This document shows, in pieces, positions 23,438-32,264 of a stretch of DNA of 54,339 nucleotides. Under the pieces are notes generated by a model that saw nothing but the letters and a program-made list of their open reading frames with translations, did no database searches and was not told the DNA's origin. Position 1 is the stretch's first letter. Every line of letters starts with the position of its first letter. Source of the DNA: Bacillota bacterium (GTDB taxonomy: Bacteria > Bacillota > Clostridia > Christensenellales > SZUA-584); the NCBI GenBank assembly GCA_023460085.1, contig JAEWRI010000018.1:1-54339 (forward strand). The letters are read 5' to 3'. The translations under genes and the position numbers were made by a program.

Positions 23438-23647
23438 TTACGGCACCGGGTCGTATCCGCCCTTGCAAAAGGGATTGCACCTCAGCACGCGCCAGGCGGC
23501 CAGCCGGAACCCCTTCCACGCGCCATACCTTTGGATAGCCTCCGCCGCGTACTCCGAACATGTGGGAGTAAACCGGCAGTTGTTTCCGAGATACGGCGAT
23601 ATCGCTCTCTTGTAAAACCGAATTATCGCCAGCATCACGCGCTTCAT
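23438..23647 (-). CDS. yidD: Membrane protein insertion efficiency factor YidD
   Basis: A 69-residue protein with the family pattern: amphipathic N terminus RVMLAIIRFYKRAISPYLG, then CRFTPTCSEYAAEAI and RCNPFCKGGYDPVP, with three of the conserved cysteines visible. It assists YidC-dependent insertion. It overlaps the end of rnpA by 4 bases and lies 21 bases before yidC. Confidence 0.95.
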   Translation of the reverse strand: MKRVMLAIIRFYKRAISPYLGNNCRFTPTCSEYAAEAIQRYGAWKGFRLAAWRVLRCNPFCKGGYDPVP

Positions 23648-24000
23648 ACTTTGCCCCCCAGCAAACCGGCTTTCTTCAGCAGCCGCTCCTCCGAGGCCTT
23701 CAGCCCGTGATAATCCAGACCCTTCGCACTGTCCCGCGGTACAAAAACCAGCAGGCTCTTCGGCGAAACTTCCCCCACCATTGAAAAAAAAGCTTCCTTC
23801 ATCCTGCGCTTAATCCGGTTGCGTTCCACACTGTTGCCCAGCTTTTTTGATACGGAAAAACCCACCTTTAAACGCGGTGTTTTCGTAAGCACATAGATCA
23901 GCACAAGACTGCCGTCTGAAACGGATCTGCCCTTTTTATATACGTACCGAAATTCCTTGTTGCGCCGGAGCGAATATTCACGCCTCAATATACCTTCCAT
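23644..24000 (-). CDS. rnpA: Ribonuclease P protein component
   Basis: RnpA is the protein subunit of RNase P, which matures the 5' ends of tRNAs. The 118-residue protein has the N-terminal LRRNKEFRYVYKKG and the RNR-type signature SVERNRIKRRMKEAF. It lies 34 bases after rpmH on the same strand. Confidence 0.95.
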   Translation of the reverse strand: MEGILRREYSLRRNKEFRYVYKKGRSVSDGSLVLIYVLTKTPRLKVGFSVSKKLGNSVERNRIKRRMKEAFFSMVGEVSPKSLLVFVPRDSAKGLDYHGLKASEERLLKKAGLLGGKV

Positions 24001-24034
24001 CCGCCGGAAAACCGGACGACGCGGCGCGCCAGCA

Positions 24035-24169
24035 CTAAGCGGACAGAACCTTCCGGCCCTTCGCGCGGCGGCGCTTCAGCACGTTCCTTCCGTTTCTTGT
24101 CTTCATGCGCTTGCGGAAACCATGCTCCACTTTACGCTGCCTTTTCTTCGGCTGTAATGTCATTTTCAT
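24035..24169 (-). CDS. rpmH: 50S ribosomal protein L34
   Basis: A 44-residue ribosomal protein with the L34 pattern QPKKRQRKVEHGFRKRM, followed by TRNGRNVLKRRRAKGRK. It is the first gene of the operon. ATG 24169 is used because GAGGTG is 7 bases upstream; the usual L34 start (MTLQPKK) would be two codons later. In most Bacillota dnaA lies divergently upstream of this gene; here a DUF1294 gene does. Confidence 0.96.
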   Translation of the reverse strand: MKMTLQPKKRQRKVEHGFRKRMKTRNGRNVLKRRRAKGRKVLSA

Positions 24170-24193
24170 CGTTGCGACACCTCATATTTTTTC

Positions 24194-24219
24194 GTGGGAC
24201 AGATCGAACACCGTCCCAC
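24194..24219 (-). promoter_or_regulatory. Hairpin in the rpmH leader
   Basis: GTGGGAC and GTCCCAC form a perfect 7-bp stem with a 12-base loop, between the rpmH promoter and start codon in a leader of roughly 95 bases. No T tract follows on either strand, so it is not a standard terminator. A role in controlling L34 synthesis is possible but unproven. Confidence 0.35.
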
Positions 24220-24271
24220 GCGGGAGCGTACGTTCCATACCGTCGCCTTTTTCGTACAGTCAGACGGATAT

Positions 24272-24300
24272 ATTATATTGAAGAGCCTAACTGATGTCAA
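24272..24300 (-). promoter_or_regulatory. Consensus promoter of the rpmH operon
   Basis: On the minus strand, perfect TTGACA (24300-24295) and TATAAT (24277-24272) are exactly 17 bases apart, about 100 bases before rpmH. This is the strongest-looking promoter in the window. Confidence 0.9.
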
Positions 24301-24309
24301 CCAAAGCTT

Positions 24310-24582
24310 TTACGCTGCCGCGACGTGCAGCCAAACGACCAGCGCCAGCTGGGCCGCCGCTAACAGCGGCATCAGTGCCATAAACTTCGCTTTCCGCGTT
24401 TTGTGGCGCAAAACCACCATGGCCAGCAGTTCGCCGCACGCCCCGCCCAGCAGTGCCGTCACCCACAGCGTACGCTCCGGCACCCGCCGCGCGCTCCGGA
24501 TCGCGGCACGTTTGTCATGCGCGCAAATCACGGCCCCGGCGATACTCATCACGGCCATCCAAGCTGCCGCATAAATGTCCAT
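24310..24582 (-). CDS. DUF1294 family small membrane protein
   Basis: A 90-residue protein with about three hydrophobic segments and the DUF1294 pattern AHDKRAAIRSARRVPERTLWVTALLGGACGE..AMVVLRHKTRKAKF. AAAGGAG stands 7 bases before the ATG. Function in the family is unknown. It occupies the place where dnaA and oriC usually sit next to rpmH. Confidence 0.85.
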   Translation of the reverse strand: MDIYAAAWMAVMSIAGAVICAHDKRAAIRSARRVPERTLWVTALLGGACGELLAMVVLRHKTRKAKFMALMPLLAAAQLALVVWLHVAAA

Positions 24583-24704
24583 TTATTATCTCCTTTGGTC
24601 CTCCTATTGTACACGCTTTACACAGCGCACCGCAACGCGCGCCGGTTTCCTTTTTTCGGGTGTTGTGATAGAATGGCATATACGCTATCAACAGGGAGGC
24701 AGCC

Positions 24705-25649
24705 ATGAAAAAATGGGGCTTGCGCACACCCCGCATGTTTGAAGGAATGAGCCTGGCGGCGTTCAAGCCCAAGACAGGTATGGTCATTCTGATCGCTCTC
24801 GCCATCTACATCGCCTATTCCAAGCTGACCGTAGTCGGCCTCGTTATTTACGGCCTGCTGTGCTGGCTGGGCGGAAGCTATCATTCCGTCATCGACATGC
24901 TCAATTCCATGCTGACGTCCCAGGGTGTCGTCATTTTTTCGCTGTTTATCACGTCCGTGCTGACGGCGCTCACGCTGATCTATCTGGGATTCATTGAAAA
25001 GCGCTCCCTCGTTACCGCAGGCGTATCACGCGGACGCATCCTCCGCCGCTATGGCGCGGGCTTTGGGCTGGGCGCTTTCATGCTGCTGCTCTGCTATGTG
25101 CTTCCCCTCGTCGCCGAGACGCCGGCTTACCGAGGCCTGTCGGCGCTCATTCCGGTATACCTGCTGGGTTTCGTCATACAGTCCTCTTCAGAGGAAATCT
25201 TCTTCCGCGGTTTTCTGATGACCGGCGTCGCCAAGCGCACGGGCATATTCTTCGCTGTGCTGATCAGCTCCGCGTTTTTCTCTCTTGCGCACGCGCTGAA
25301 CGGAGGGTACTCGCTGCTGGGCGGCATCTATTACCTGCTGATCGGCGCCTTCCTTGCGTTGCTGATGCTGCGAACCAACAGCATATGGGCATCGTGCGGT
25401 TTCCACGCGGCCTGGAACTTCACCATCGGGCTGCTGGCTCCCATCAATATCGGCGGGCTTGTCATCGACTACGCCATATTCGACGTGGGCGAGGTCACGG
25501 ACGACGCGGCCTACAGCATCATCGGGGATCCGTATTACCTCATTCTGATAGCCCTGTTTCTCATCGGGGCCGCCATGCTGCTCTTCGTCGGCAGGAACCG
25601 CCTTGCCGCGCGCGTTTCACCCCCGCAGCCCTACGTGAAGGAGGTCTGA
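24705..25649 (+). CDS. CPBP-family intramembrane metalloprotease
   Basis: A 314-residue protein with about eight membrane spans. The catalytic motifs are intact: EEIFFRG (EExxxR), FSLAH (FxxxH) and HAAWN (HxxxN). This contrasts with the two degenerate CPBP-fold proteins at 6163-8376. Family members cleave prenylated or peptide substrates within membranes, or process or resist bacteriocins; the substrate here is unknown. It is one base before a PhzF-family gene. Confidence 0.88.
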   Translation: MKKWGLRTPRMFEGMSLAAFKPKTGMVILIALAIYIAYSKLTVVGLVIYGLLCWLGGSYHSVIDMLNSMLTSQGVVIFSLFITSVLTALTLIYLGFIEKRSLVTAGVSRGRILRRYGAGFGLGAFMLLLCYVLPLVAETPAYRGLSALIPVYLLGFVIQSSSEEIFFRGFLMTGVAKRTGIFFAVLISSAFFSLAHALNGGYSLLGGIYYLLIGAFLALLMLRTNSIWASCGFHAAWNFTIGLLAPINIGGLVIDYAIFDVGEVTDDAAYSIIGDPYYLILIALFLIGAAMLLFVGRNRLAARVSPPQPYVKEV

Positions 25650-25650
25650 G

Positions 25651-26436
25651 ATGAAACTGCCGTATTACGTCGTGGACGCGTTTTCCGGCGCACCGTTTCA
25701 CGGCAACCCCGCGGGCGTTTGCCCTCTTCCCGAATGGCTGCCCGACGAAGTCATGCAGTCCGTCGCGTTTGAAAACAACCTGTCGGAGACCGCTTTTATC
25801 GTGCCGCGCGGCGCGTACTATGAACTGCGCTGGTTCACGCCCGCCACGGAGGTGGACTTGTGCGGCCATGCCACGCTGGCCAGCGCGTATACGCTGATGC
25901 GCTTCGTGGATACCGGCGCGCAGCGCGTGGAGTTCCGCACCAAGAGCGGTCCGCTTGCCGTCAGCCGCTCCGGCGGCATGTACACGCTCGATTTTCCGTC
26001 ACGCCCTCCCGTTCCGTGCGAAAAACCCGCCGCGCTGGAGCGCGCGCTGGGCGTCCCCGTGCTGGAAACGTACATGGCGCGCGACATGCTGGCGCTCGTT
26101 GCGGATGAAAGCATGGTTCGCGATTTATCGCCGGACTTCGCCGCCCTGCGCGAGGTGGACGCCTTCGGCATCGCCGTCACCGCGCGGGGACAAAGCTGCG
26201 ACTTCGTATCGCGCTTCTTCGCGCCGCACCATGGCATCGATGAGGATCCCGTCACCGGCTCGTCGCACTGCATGCTCACGCCCTTCTGGCGCGGGCGGCT
26301 CGGCAAAACCCGCATGACCGCGCGCCAGCTCTCCCGCCGCGGCGGCGAGCTCTTCGTGGAGGACTGCGGCGATCGTGTCCGCATCGGCGGCAAAGCCGTG
26401 TGCTACCTTCAGGGCGAGATTGAGATTGACGTTTAA
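25651..26436 (+). CDS. PhzF-family isomerase/epimerase
   Basis: A 261-residue protein of the PhzF/diaminopimelate-epimerase fold. The N-terminal VVDAFSGAPFHGNPAGVC and NLSETAF are hallmark motifs, with Glu in the latter as the catalytic acid/base in PhzF; a later EDPVTGSSHC is also conserved. The metabolic substrate is unknown in most non-phenazine members. GGAGG lies within the end of the CPBP gene, so the two are coupled. Confidence 0.88.
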   Translation: MKLPYYVVDAFSGAPFHGNPAGVCPLPEWLPDEVMQSVAFENNLSETAFIVPRGAYYELRWFTPATEVDLCGHATLASAYTLMRFVDTGAQRVEFRTKSGPLAVSRSGGMYTLDFPSRPPVPCEKPAALERALGVPVLETYMARDMLALVADESMVRDLSPDFAALREVDAFGIAVTARGQSCDFVSRFFAPHHGIDEDPVTGSSHCMLTPFWRGRLGKTRMTARQLSRRGGELFVEDCGDRVRIGGKAVCYLQGEIEIDV

Positions 26437-26466
26437 ATCTCCGCTTAAGAACCCGGAAGCAAACTA

Positions 26467-26492
26467 AAGGGCCTTCGCCGAAGACCCTTATT
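26467..26492. terminator. Terminator between the PhzF and cysK genes
   Basis: An imperfect stem around AAGGG/CCCTT with an inner CTTCG/CGAAG pairing lies between convergent genes, followed on the plus strand by TTATTTTT. Confidence 0.65.
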
Positions 26493-26518
26493 TTTATAGT
26501 CCATATGACGGGTACTGC

Positions 26519-27415
26519 CTACCGGAACAGCGCCGTGCTCAGGTACTTCTCGCCCCGGTCCGGGAAGATGCATACGATCACGCCTTTGTCCAGCCGTTCC
26601 GCCACCTTCAGAGACGCCAGCATCGCCGCACCGGACGACATGCCACAGAAGATGCCCTCCTCCTTGACGATGCGCCGCGCCATCGCAAAAGCCTCCTCGG
26701 AGTCTATCATGATGGAGATGTCTATCTGGCCGGGATCGTAGATCTCCGGAACAATGGCCTCGCTCATATTCTTCAGGCCTTGTATGTAGTGGCCGCGCAC
26801 CGGCTGCGCCTCGACAATCTTGATGGCCGGATTCAGCTCCTTCAGGCGCTTCGCGGTGCCCATCAGCGTACCCGAGGTGCCCAGCGCCGATACGAAATGC
26901 GTGATGCGCCCCACCGTATCGCGGATGATCTCCTCTGCCGTCGTGGCGTAGTGCGCGATCTGGTTGTAGTGGTTGGAAAACTGATCGGGCATGAAGTAGC
27001 GGCCCGGCTCCTCGGCTACGCGCTGCCGGGCATGGCGTATCGCGCCGTCGGTACCCTCCTCGGCATCGGTCAGCGTCACCTTCGCGCCGAACGCGCGAAT
27101 CATCTTCTGACGCTCCACCGAGACCGCGCTGCTCATCACGATCTCCACGGGATACCCCTTGACGGCGCCTATCATGGCCAGCGCGATACCGGTGTTGCCC
27201 GAGGTGGGTTCGATAATCGTCTTGCCGGGACTGAGCGTCCCCTCAGCCTCCGCCTGCTCTATCATCTTAATTGCGATGCGATCCTTGATGCTGCCGGTGG
27301 GATTCGTCCCCTCCACTTTGGCGTAGATGTCTACGTGTTTGCTTTGGCATAGCTTCCTGATTTTCACCAGCGGCGTGTTGCCTATTGTGTCCAGTATGTT
27401 GCCGTATACCTGCAT
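26519..27415 (-). CDS. cysK: Cysteine synthase (O-acetylserine sulfhydrylase)
   Basis: A 298-residue PLP enzyme that makes cysteine from O-acetylserine and sulfide. The PLP lysine is Lys44 in NPTGSIKDRIA, the substrate loop is EPTSGNTGIALA, and GTSGTLMG binds the PLP phosphate. I place the start at ATG 27415 (MQVYGNI), preceded by GGGAGG; the longer frame has no better site. No cysE or sulfur-transport genes are adjacent. Confidence 0.92.
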   Translation of the reverse strand: MQVYGNILDTIGNTPLVKIRKLCQSKHVDIYAKVEGTNPTGSIKDRIAIKMIEQAEAEGTLSPGKTIIEPTSGNTGIALAMIGAVKGYPVEIVMSSAVSVERQKMIRAFGAKVTLTDAEEGTDGAIRHARQRVAEEPGRYFMPDQFSNHYNQIAHYATTAEEIIRDTVGRITHFVSALGTSGTLMGTAKRLKELNPAIKIVEAQPVRGHYIQGLKNMSEAIVPEIYDPGQIDISIMIDSEEAFAMARRIVKEEGIFCGMSSGAAMLASLKVAERLDKGVIVCIFPDRGEKYLSTALFR

Positions 27416-27471
27416 GCTGCAATTTCCTCCCAAAGCCCATTGCATCCATTATAGCCATCCCGTTGCGGATT

Positions 27472-28158
27472 TCAACTGTGATTTGACTGCAGCCAGTCCG
27501 GACGCATCCGGACGGTCAGCGGCAGCGTTTGTACGCCGCAGTCCGGGCACTGCCGCGCAAATACGCGCAGCGCCTCCTCCGTGCCGCTTATCCAGCGCAG
27601 CGGCACACCCGTGCGCCGCTCCAGCTCACGCACAATGGCATACCCTTCCGCCAGCTCCATCCCCGTCGTTTCCGGCCCGAGATTGGCGTTCAGCACAATC
27701 CCGTCCGCCTTCAGCCGCGCGCTGCGCTCTATCTTCGCGAGGCTTTCCTCCAGCTGCGCCGCGCTGCCCTGAAAGGGCCTCCGCGTGTTAACCACGAACA
27801 GCGCCTCCGTATCGGCGCGCACCGCGTCGAAGCGATCCTTCAAACTGCCCAGCGCCGCCGCGCCCACCGGATCCCCGCCGCAATCCATGACCGCCCATCC
27901 GCCTTTAAACGCCGCGAACACGTCGGGCGGCAGCGACGGTACATCCACCGCGGTGTTGGCAAACACCGGCGCAATGACGCGAATGCCCCGGGCTTCCAGC
28001 ATTGCCTTGTGCTCCGACGAGCGGAAATACGGATTGACGATATCGAGATCGACGAGCGTCACATCCTCGTGCGCCTCCCGCAGCGAAAGCGCGGTCTGCA
28101 GCGACAGCTCCGTTTTGCCGCTGCCATAGTTGCCAAAATAAACGGTGATTTTCTTCAT
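27472..28158 (-). CDS. P-loop ATPase of the MinD/CobQ-like type
   Basis: A 228-residue NTPase with Walker A GNYGSGKTE near the N terminus, a switch-like DLDIVNPYFR and a Walker B-like AVMDCGGDP. Similar proteins occur in Clostridia near ferredoxin-dependent oxidoreductase genes, but none is adjacent here. It is 57 bases before cysK and 14 bases after the FAD protein gene on the same strand, so the three may be one transcript. Precise role unknown. Confidence 0.7.
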   Translation of the reverse strand: MKKITVYFGNYGSGKTELSLQTALSLREAHEDVTLVDLDIVNPYFRSSEHKAMLEARGIRVIAPVFANTAVDVPSLPPDVFAAFKGGWAVMDCGGDPVGAAALGSLKDRFDAVRADTEALFVVNTRRPFQGSAAQLEESLAKIERSARLKADGIVLNANLGPETTGMELAEGYAIVRELERRTGVPLRWISGTEEALRVFARQCPDCGVQTLPLTVRMRPDWLQSNHS

Positions 28159-28171
28159 ATGTATATCCCTC

Positions 28172-29752
28172 TCATTCTCTCGCGCAGCGGCGCATCAGCG
28201 CTTCCGCGCAACGCATACCGTCCACCGCAGCCGATACGATGCCGCCGGCATACCCCGCACCTTCGCCCGCGGGATACAATCCAGCGATACCCTCCGCCTG
28301 CAAATTCTCTCCGCGCGGCGTGCGCAGCGGAGAAGACGTGCGCGTCTCGACACCGGTCAGCACGGCGTCCGGCATATCAAAGTCCCGGAGCTTCGTGCCG
28401 AAGTCCCGCAACCCGGCGGCAATGCCCTCCGAAACAAACTCCGGCAGGCATTCGCGCAAATCCGCGGGCAGCACGCCCGGCCTGTACGTGGGACGCACCG
28501 CACCAAATTTTTTTGACACGCGACCCGCAAGGAAATCCCCCTGCGTTTGTGCCGGCGCGAAGAGCCCTTCCCGGTATGCCGCACGCTCCCAGCGCTGCGC
28601 AAAGCGCATGCCGCCCAGCGGCCCCGGCTCAAAATCGTCCATGCCTACGGAAACCACTACAGCGCTGTTGGAGTTTTCCCCGTCGCGCGCATACCAGCTC
28701 ATGCCGTTGACCGCGAGACCGCCCGGTTCCGTCGCGGAGCAGATGACCTCGCCGCCCGGGCACATGCAGAACGAGTACACGCCGCGCGCTCCGTGCCGCG
28801 CCTTCAGCGCGTACTCGGCAGCGCCCAGCCGCGGATGCCCGAACGCCGCGCCGTACTGCGCCCTGTCAATCCGCTCCCGCGGGTGCTCGATGCGCACGCC
28901 CACCGCGAAGGGCTTCGGCAAAAGCACCGCGCCGCCGCCCAGCAGCGCCTCCCACGTATCCCTCGCACTGTGACCGATGGCCAGTACTGCCGCGCGGGTC
29001 TCCACGCGCGTTTCCAGCCCGTGCTTCCTATACCATATGCCGCGCAGCGCTCCGTCGGTGACAGCGATGCGCGTCAGCCTGCTCTCGTATTCCACCTGCC
29101 CGCCCAATGCGCGGATACTTTTCACGATACCCTCCACCGCCGTGCGGATGTGCTCCGTGCCGGTATGGGGCTTGGCCAGCGTCAGTATTTCCCGGGGCGC
29201 ACCGCACTCCGCGAGCGTGCGCAGCACCGACTCCGCGCGCGGGTCCTTGATGCGCGTCGTCAGCTTGCCGTCCGACCACGCTCCCGCGCCGCCCGCACCG
29301 AAGCACACGTTGCTTTCCGGATCCAGGTTTCCGCTCACCTGCAGCGCCTCCACATCGCGTCCGCGCGCTTCAATGCCGCGCCCGCGCTCCAGAAGCAGGG
29401 GGCGATAGCCGTGCTGCGCCAGCGTCAGCGCCGCGAAAAGCCCGCAAGGCCCCGCGCCCACCACAACGGGCTGTCCGCAGCGCTCTCGGCCATACTGTAT
29501 TTCCAGCGGCGCGTACTCCTCCGCCGCACCAAATTCCTTCTCCAGCCGTTGCTGCCGCAGCGCATCACACAGCGCAACGTGCACCGTATACACGAAGTGA
29601 ATTCCCCTGCGCCGCGAGTCCAGCGACTGCCGCTTCACACGCAGTAAAGCGATGTCCTCTGTGCGTACGCGCAGCTTTGCCGCCGCCGCTTCGCGGATCT
29701 CCGCATCGCCGCTGTCCAGCGGCAGCGACAGGCCTGTCAGCTCTATGGCCAT
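28172..29752 (-). CDS. Large FAD-dependent oxidoreductase
   Basis: A 526-residue flavoprotein with an unusual N-terminal helical/ferredoxin-like domain (about 1-85, rich in RxxSLDSRRRGIHFVY), then the FAD dinucleotide-binding loop VVGAGPCGLFAAL near residue 95 and a C-terminal GLYPAGEGAGYAGGIVSAAVDG that binds FAD. Such proteins are widespread in Clostridia, with unknown substrates. ATG 29752 is chosen because AAGGGAAG is just upstream; the frame runs further up to 29893 but across the cdaR terminator. It is downstream of cdaR, separated by that terminator. Confidence 0.8.
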   Translation of the reverse strand: MAIELTGLSLPLDSGDAEIREAAAAKLRVRTEDIALLRVKRQSLDSRRRGIHFVYTVHVALCDALRQQRLEKEFGAAEEYAPLEIQYGRERCGQPVVVGAGPCGLFAALTLAQHGYRPLLLERGRGIEARGRDVEALQVSGNLDPESNVCFGAGGAGAWSDGKLTTRIKDPRAESVLRTLAECGAPREILTLAKPHTGTEHIRTAVEGIVKSIRALGGQVEYESRLTRIAVTDGALRGIWYRKHGLETRVETRAAVLAIGHSARDTWEALLGGGAVLLPKPFAVGVRIEHPRERIDRAQYGAAFGHPRLGAAEYALKARHGARGVYSFCMCPGGEVICSATEPGGLAVNGMSWYARDGENSNSAVVVSVGMDDFEPGPLGGMRFAQRWERAAYREGLFAPAQTQGDFLAGRVSKKFGAVRPTYRPGVLPADLRECLPEFVSEGIAAGLRDFGTKLRDFDMPDAVLTGVETRTSSPLRTPRGENLQAEGIAGLYPAGEGAGYAGGIVSAAVDGMRCAEALMRRCARE

Positions 29753-29810
29753 GACTTCCCTTTCCATGCCCCGAATCCTGAGGACAAAGGGCGATATGTT
29801 GTATCCATAG

Positions 29811-29840
29811 TAAAAGGGGCGGCAAACGCCTGCCCCCTTC
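29811..29840 (-). terminator. Terminator-like hairpin after cdaR
   Basis: On the minus strand AAGGGG and CCCCTT pair with an inner TGC/GCA and a two-base bulge, followed by TTTTA. The T tract is short. Confidence 0.5.
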
Positions 29841-29902
29841 ATATTATAACCCAGAAACGTGCGCGCCTTAGACAAAGCCGGGAAGAGTCCCATTTCCTCG
29901 CG

Positions 29903-31162
29903 CTACCCCCGCGTAATGGTCACCGTGATGGTTAGCGGCAGCGCGGAGAAGTTGCTTTCGTCAAATCCCTCGGGGATCTCAAACTGTACCGTCACGGTAT
30001 GCGCTCCGACGCCCAAACCGTTCAGATCCACATAGGCGATTACATCCGACGCCTGCAGTTTGGACATTGCCGAAAGCCCTGCCAGCACCGTTGCATCCAC
30101 CTCGTACTGCGAGAGCTGCGCGGAAAACCCTTTATTGAGGCTGCGGATTTCGATAGGGACTCCGCCGAATGTTTCGCTGCGCGTCTTTTCCCGGATCGTC
30201 ACCGTCACCTGCGCCGTCTGCGCGTTCAGCACGGTTACGCCCTCCGGCAGAGAGAACGCAAGCGGCACGACCACATCTCCCGAAGCGCCGCTGACACTGA
30301 AAGGCACCAAATCGATGGCGTCAACGCCCGCCAGCACCGATGCGTCGCCCACAATGTTGACAGTGGCCGGATCGCACAGGATATCCGTCACCTCATACCC
30401 TGCCGCAAGGTTATCCTGACCGATGATGGCGGCGGCGGCGTTCACCGGCACGGCTTTCATCGGCAGCACCGTCATATCGACGATGACCGAAGGCAGGCTG
30501 TCGAATAGGCTTGTGTCGATCTCGTTGCCTTCGCTGTCCAGTATTGCCACATTCAGCGTCTGGTTGTCCCAGTGCTTCAGCCCGCTGATATCCACATTGC
30601 AGACAGCGCGGCTCGCTTTCTCCACGTCCACGCGCGCGCCCGAAATCGTGATATTCTGCGGCTCCGCCGTGGGTTCGGTCGCGTAATATCCCGACGCCAC
30701 GGTGCCTGTCGTCTGCATATCCACTGTCAGGGTTCGGTCGATGTCTTCATCTACATATACGGTTACCGTAGCCGGACTGACCTCCACGACATTGCACCGT
30801 GTGCTGGTGTATTCTATCTTCAGCTCCCATTCGCCCGGGCCGGTGATCTTGGACAGGTCTACGGACATCGAAACGCTGCTGTCACTGATATATTTGCGGT
30901 CGCTCTGGTTAAACTCCACACGCACATTTGCCTTTGCGGTTTCCAGCTGATCTGAAAGGCTTCTGGCGATGGCAAGGTCGTTCGCTTCCAGCTGTGCCGC
31001 GCCTTTGATGCTGACCGGAATGTTGGCGAGAACATCCTCCCGCACGGGGTTGGTATCCGTCAGCACATAGCTCCAGAGCACGACGGCAAAAAGCAGCGCC
31101 ATGGCTTTCAGTACCCAGTTGTTCTTCAGCAGTCCCCACAGAAAGAGCAGCGTCTTTTTCAT
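29903..31162 (-). CDS. cdaR: CdaA regulatory protein (YbbR-domain protein)
   Basis: A 419-residue protein with one N-terminal membrane span (about 15-33) and an extracytoplasmic region of four YbbR-type beta repeats of roughly 80-90 residues. CdaR binds and modulates the membrane diadenylate cyclase CdaA. Its start overlaps the cdaA stop by 4 bases, the standard coupling. The usual third gene glmM is not present; a FAD protein follows instead. Confidence 0.9.
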   Translation of the reverse strand: MKKTLLFLWGLLKNNWVLKAMALLFAVVLWSYVLTDTNPVREDVLANIPVSIKGAAQLEANDLAIARSLSDQLETAKANVRVEFNQSDRKYISDSSVSMSVDLSKITGPGEWELKIEYTSTRCNVVEVSPATVTVYVDEDIDRTLTVDMQTTGTVASGYYATEPTAEPQNITISGARVDVEKASRAVCNVDISGLKHWDNQTLNVAILDSEGNEIDTSLFDSLPSVIVDMTVLPMKAVPVNAAAAIIGQDNLAAGYEVTDILCDPATVNIVGDASVLAGVDAIDLVPFSVSGASGDVVVPLAFSLPEGVTVLNAQTAQVTVTIREKTRSETFGGVPIEIRSLNKGFSAQLSQYEVDATVLAGLSAMSKLQASDVIAYVDLNGLGVGAHTVTVQFEIPEGFDESNFSALPLTITVTITRG

Positions 31163-31992
31163 TCCGCTTCACGCCCCTTCCTCTTGATGCGCAGCACGCG
31201 GTGCTTGCTGGTTTGCTTGACCATATACAGGTCTTCCAGCAGATCGCGAATCGCCTTGGAATCAAGGTAACGCACCAGGCTGCCGTCCTGCGCGACCGAA
31301 ATCACGCCGGTCTCCTCCGATACGATCAGCGTGACGCTGTCGGAAACCTCGGAGACGCCCAGCGCCGCGCGGTGGCGCGTACCCAGCTCCTGCCCTATCT
31401 GCTTGTTCTCACTGAGCGGCAGGAAGCAGCCCGCCGCCTCGATTCGGCCGTCCCGGATGATGACCGCACCATCATGCAGCGGCGAATTGATGAAGAACAG
31501 GTTCTCCAGAAGCTCCGTAGAAATCTGCGCGTCAAGGCGCGTACCGCTTTCTATTACATCCTTTAGTCCGGTCTTGCGCTCGAACACCAAAAGCGCGCCC
31601 ACGCGTTTCTTGGAGAGACTGAGCACGGCCTTCAAAATGTTATCAATGTTCTCCTGTGCGTTGTTAATCATGGTAGATCCCAGCTCAATAGTGCCGCGGC
31701 CCAGCTTGGCCAGCGCCCGCCGCAGCTCCGGCTGGAATATGATGACGAGCACCAAGGCGCCCGCATTGAGCACGTAATTGAGCACCCAGTAAGTGCCCAC
31801 CAGTTGTAGAATGTCCGCCACCCAGGCGGCAAGCAATATGACACCGAGGCCTTTTAGAACCTGCATCGCGCGGGTCTTGGAGGTCAGCTTTAAGAGCCAG
31901 TAGATGATGACTGCCAGAAGCAGTATGTCGATTGCGTCAATCCATCTGAAATCGGAAAGGCTATCCACGATGGATCTATAGATTTCTTCCAA
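31159..31992 (-). CDS. cdaA: Diadenylate cyclase, CdaA/DacA type
   Basis: CdaA makes c-di-AMP from two ATP at the membrane; c-di-AMP controls potassium and osmolyte balance and wall homeostasis. The 277-residue protein has three N-terminal membrane spans (to about residue 85), then the DAC domain with the catalytic SPLHDGAVII and GTRHRAALG motifs. A minus-strand TATAAT lies at 32099-32094, about 100 bases upstream, with no clear -35. No c-di-AMP riboswitch was recognised nearby. Confidence 0.94.
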   Translation of the reverse strand: MEEIYRSIVDSLSDFRWIDAIDILLLAVIIYWLLKLTSKTRAMQVLKGLGVILLAAWVADILQLVGTYWVLNYVLNAGALVLVIIFQPELRRALAKLGRGTIELGSTMINNAQENIDNILKAVLSLSKKRVGALLVFERKTGLKDVIESGTRLDAQISTELLENLFFINSPLHDGAVIIRDGRIEAAGCFLPLSENKQIGQELGTRHRAALGVSEVSDSVTLIVSEETGVISVAQDGSLVRYLDSKAIRDLLEDLYMVKQTSKHRVLRIKRKGREAE

Positions 31993-32189
31993 TCAAAACA
32001 CCCTTTGTTTTTTTTACCCCACTGCCACCCTTTTTAATGACCGCCGATGAAAGTACGCACCTTGCTGTACAACGCCAACCACGATCTAAGCCGATTATAA
32101 ACGAAAACCTGACAATTGCATACCCCGATTTTTTAAACAATCCGGGAAACATTGGCCTCTTTTCTACGAAAATCGCATTAAAATAACAG

Positions 32190-32217
32190 TTGCTTTTTAA
32201 TCGCCTTGTGTTATAAT
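32190..32217 (+). promoter_or_regulatory. Promoter of rpmE with an extended -10
   Basis: TTGCTT and TATAAT are 16 bases apart, with TG one base before the -10 box (extended -10). It lies about 48 bases before rpmE. The rest of the gap 31993-32264 holds a minus-strand TATAAT for cdaA and nothing else clear. Confidence 0.75.
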
Positions 32218-32264
32218 GGTTTCTGCGGCTTTAGCGCCGCTATCCCTGCGAGAGGTGAGATGAA

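Noticed and set aside
24170..24310. Chromosome origin next to rpmH
   Set aside because: No dnaA gene and no repeated TTATCCACA-like boxes were seen in this stretch; only the rpmH promoter and a hairpin are present.
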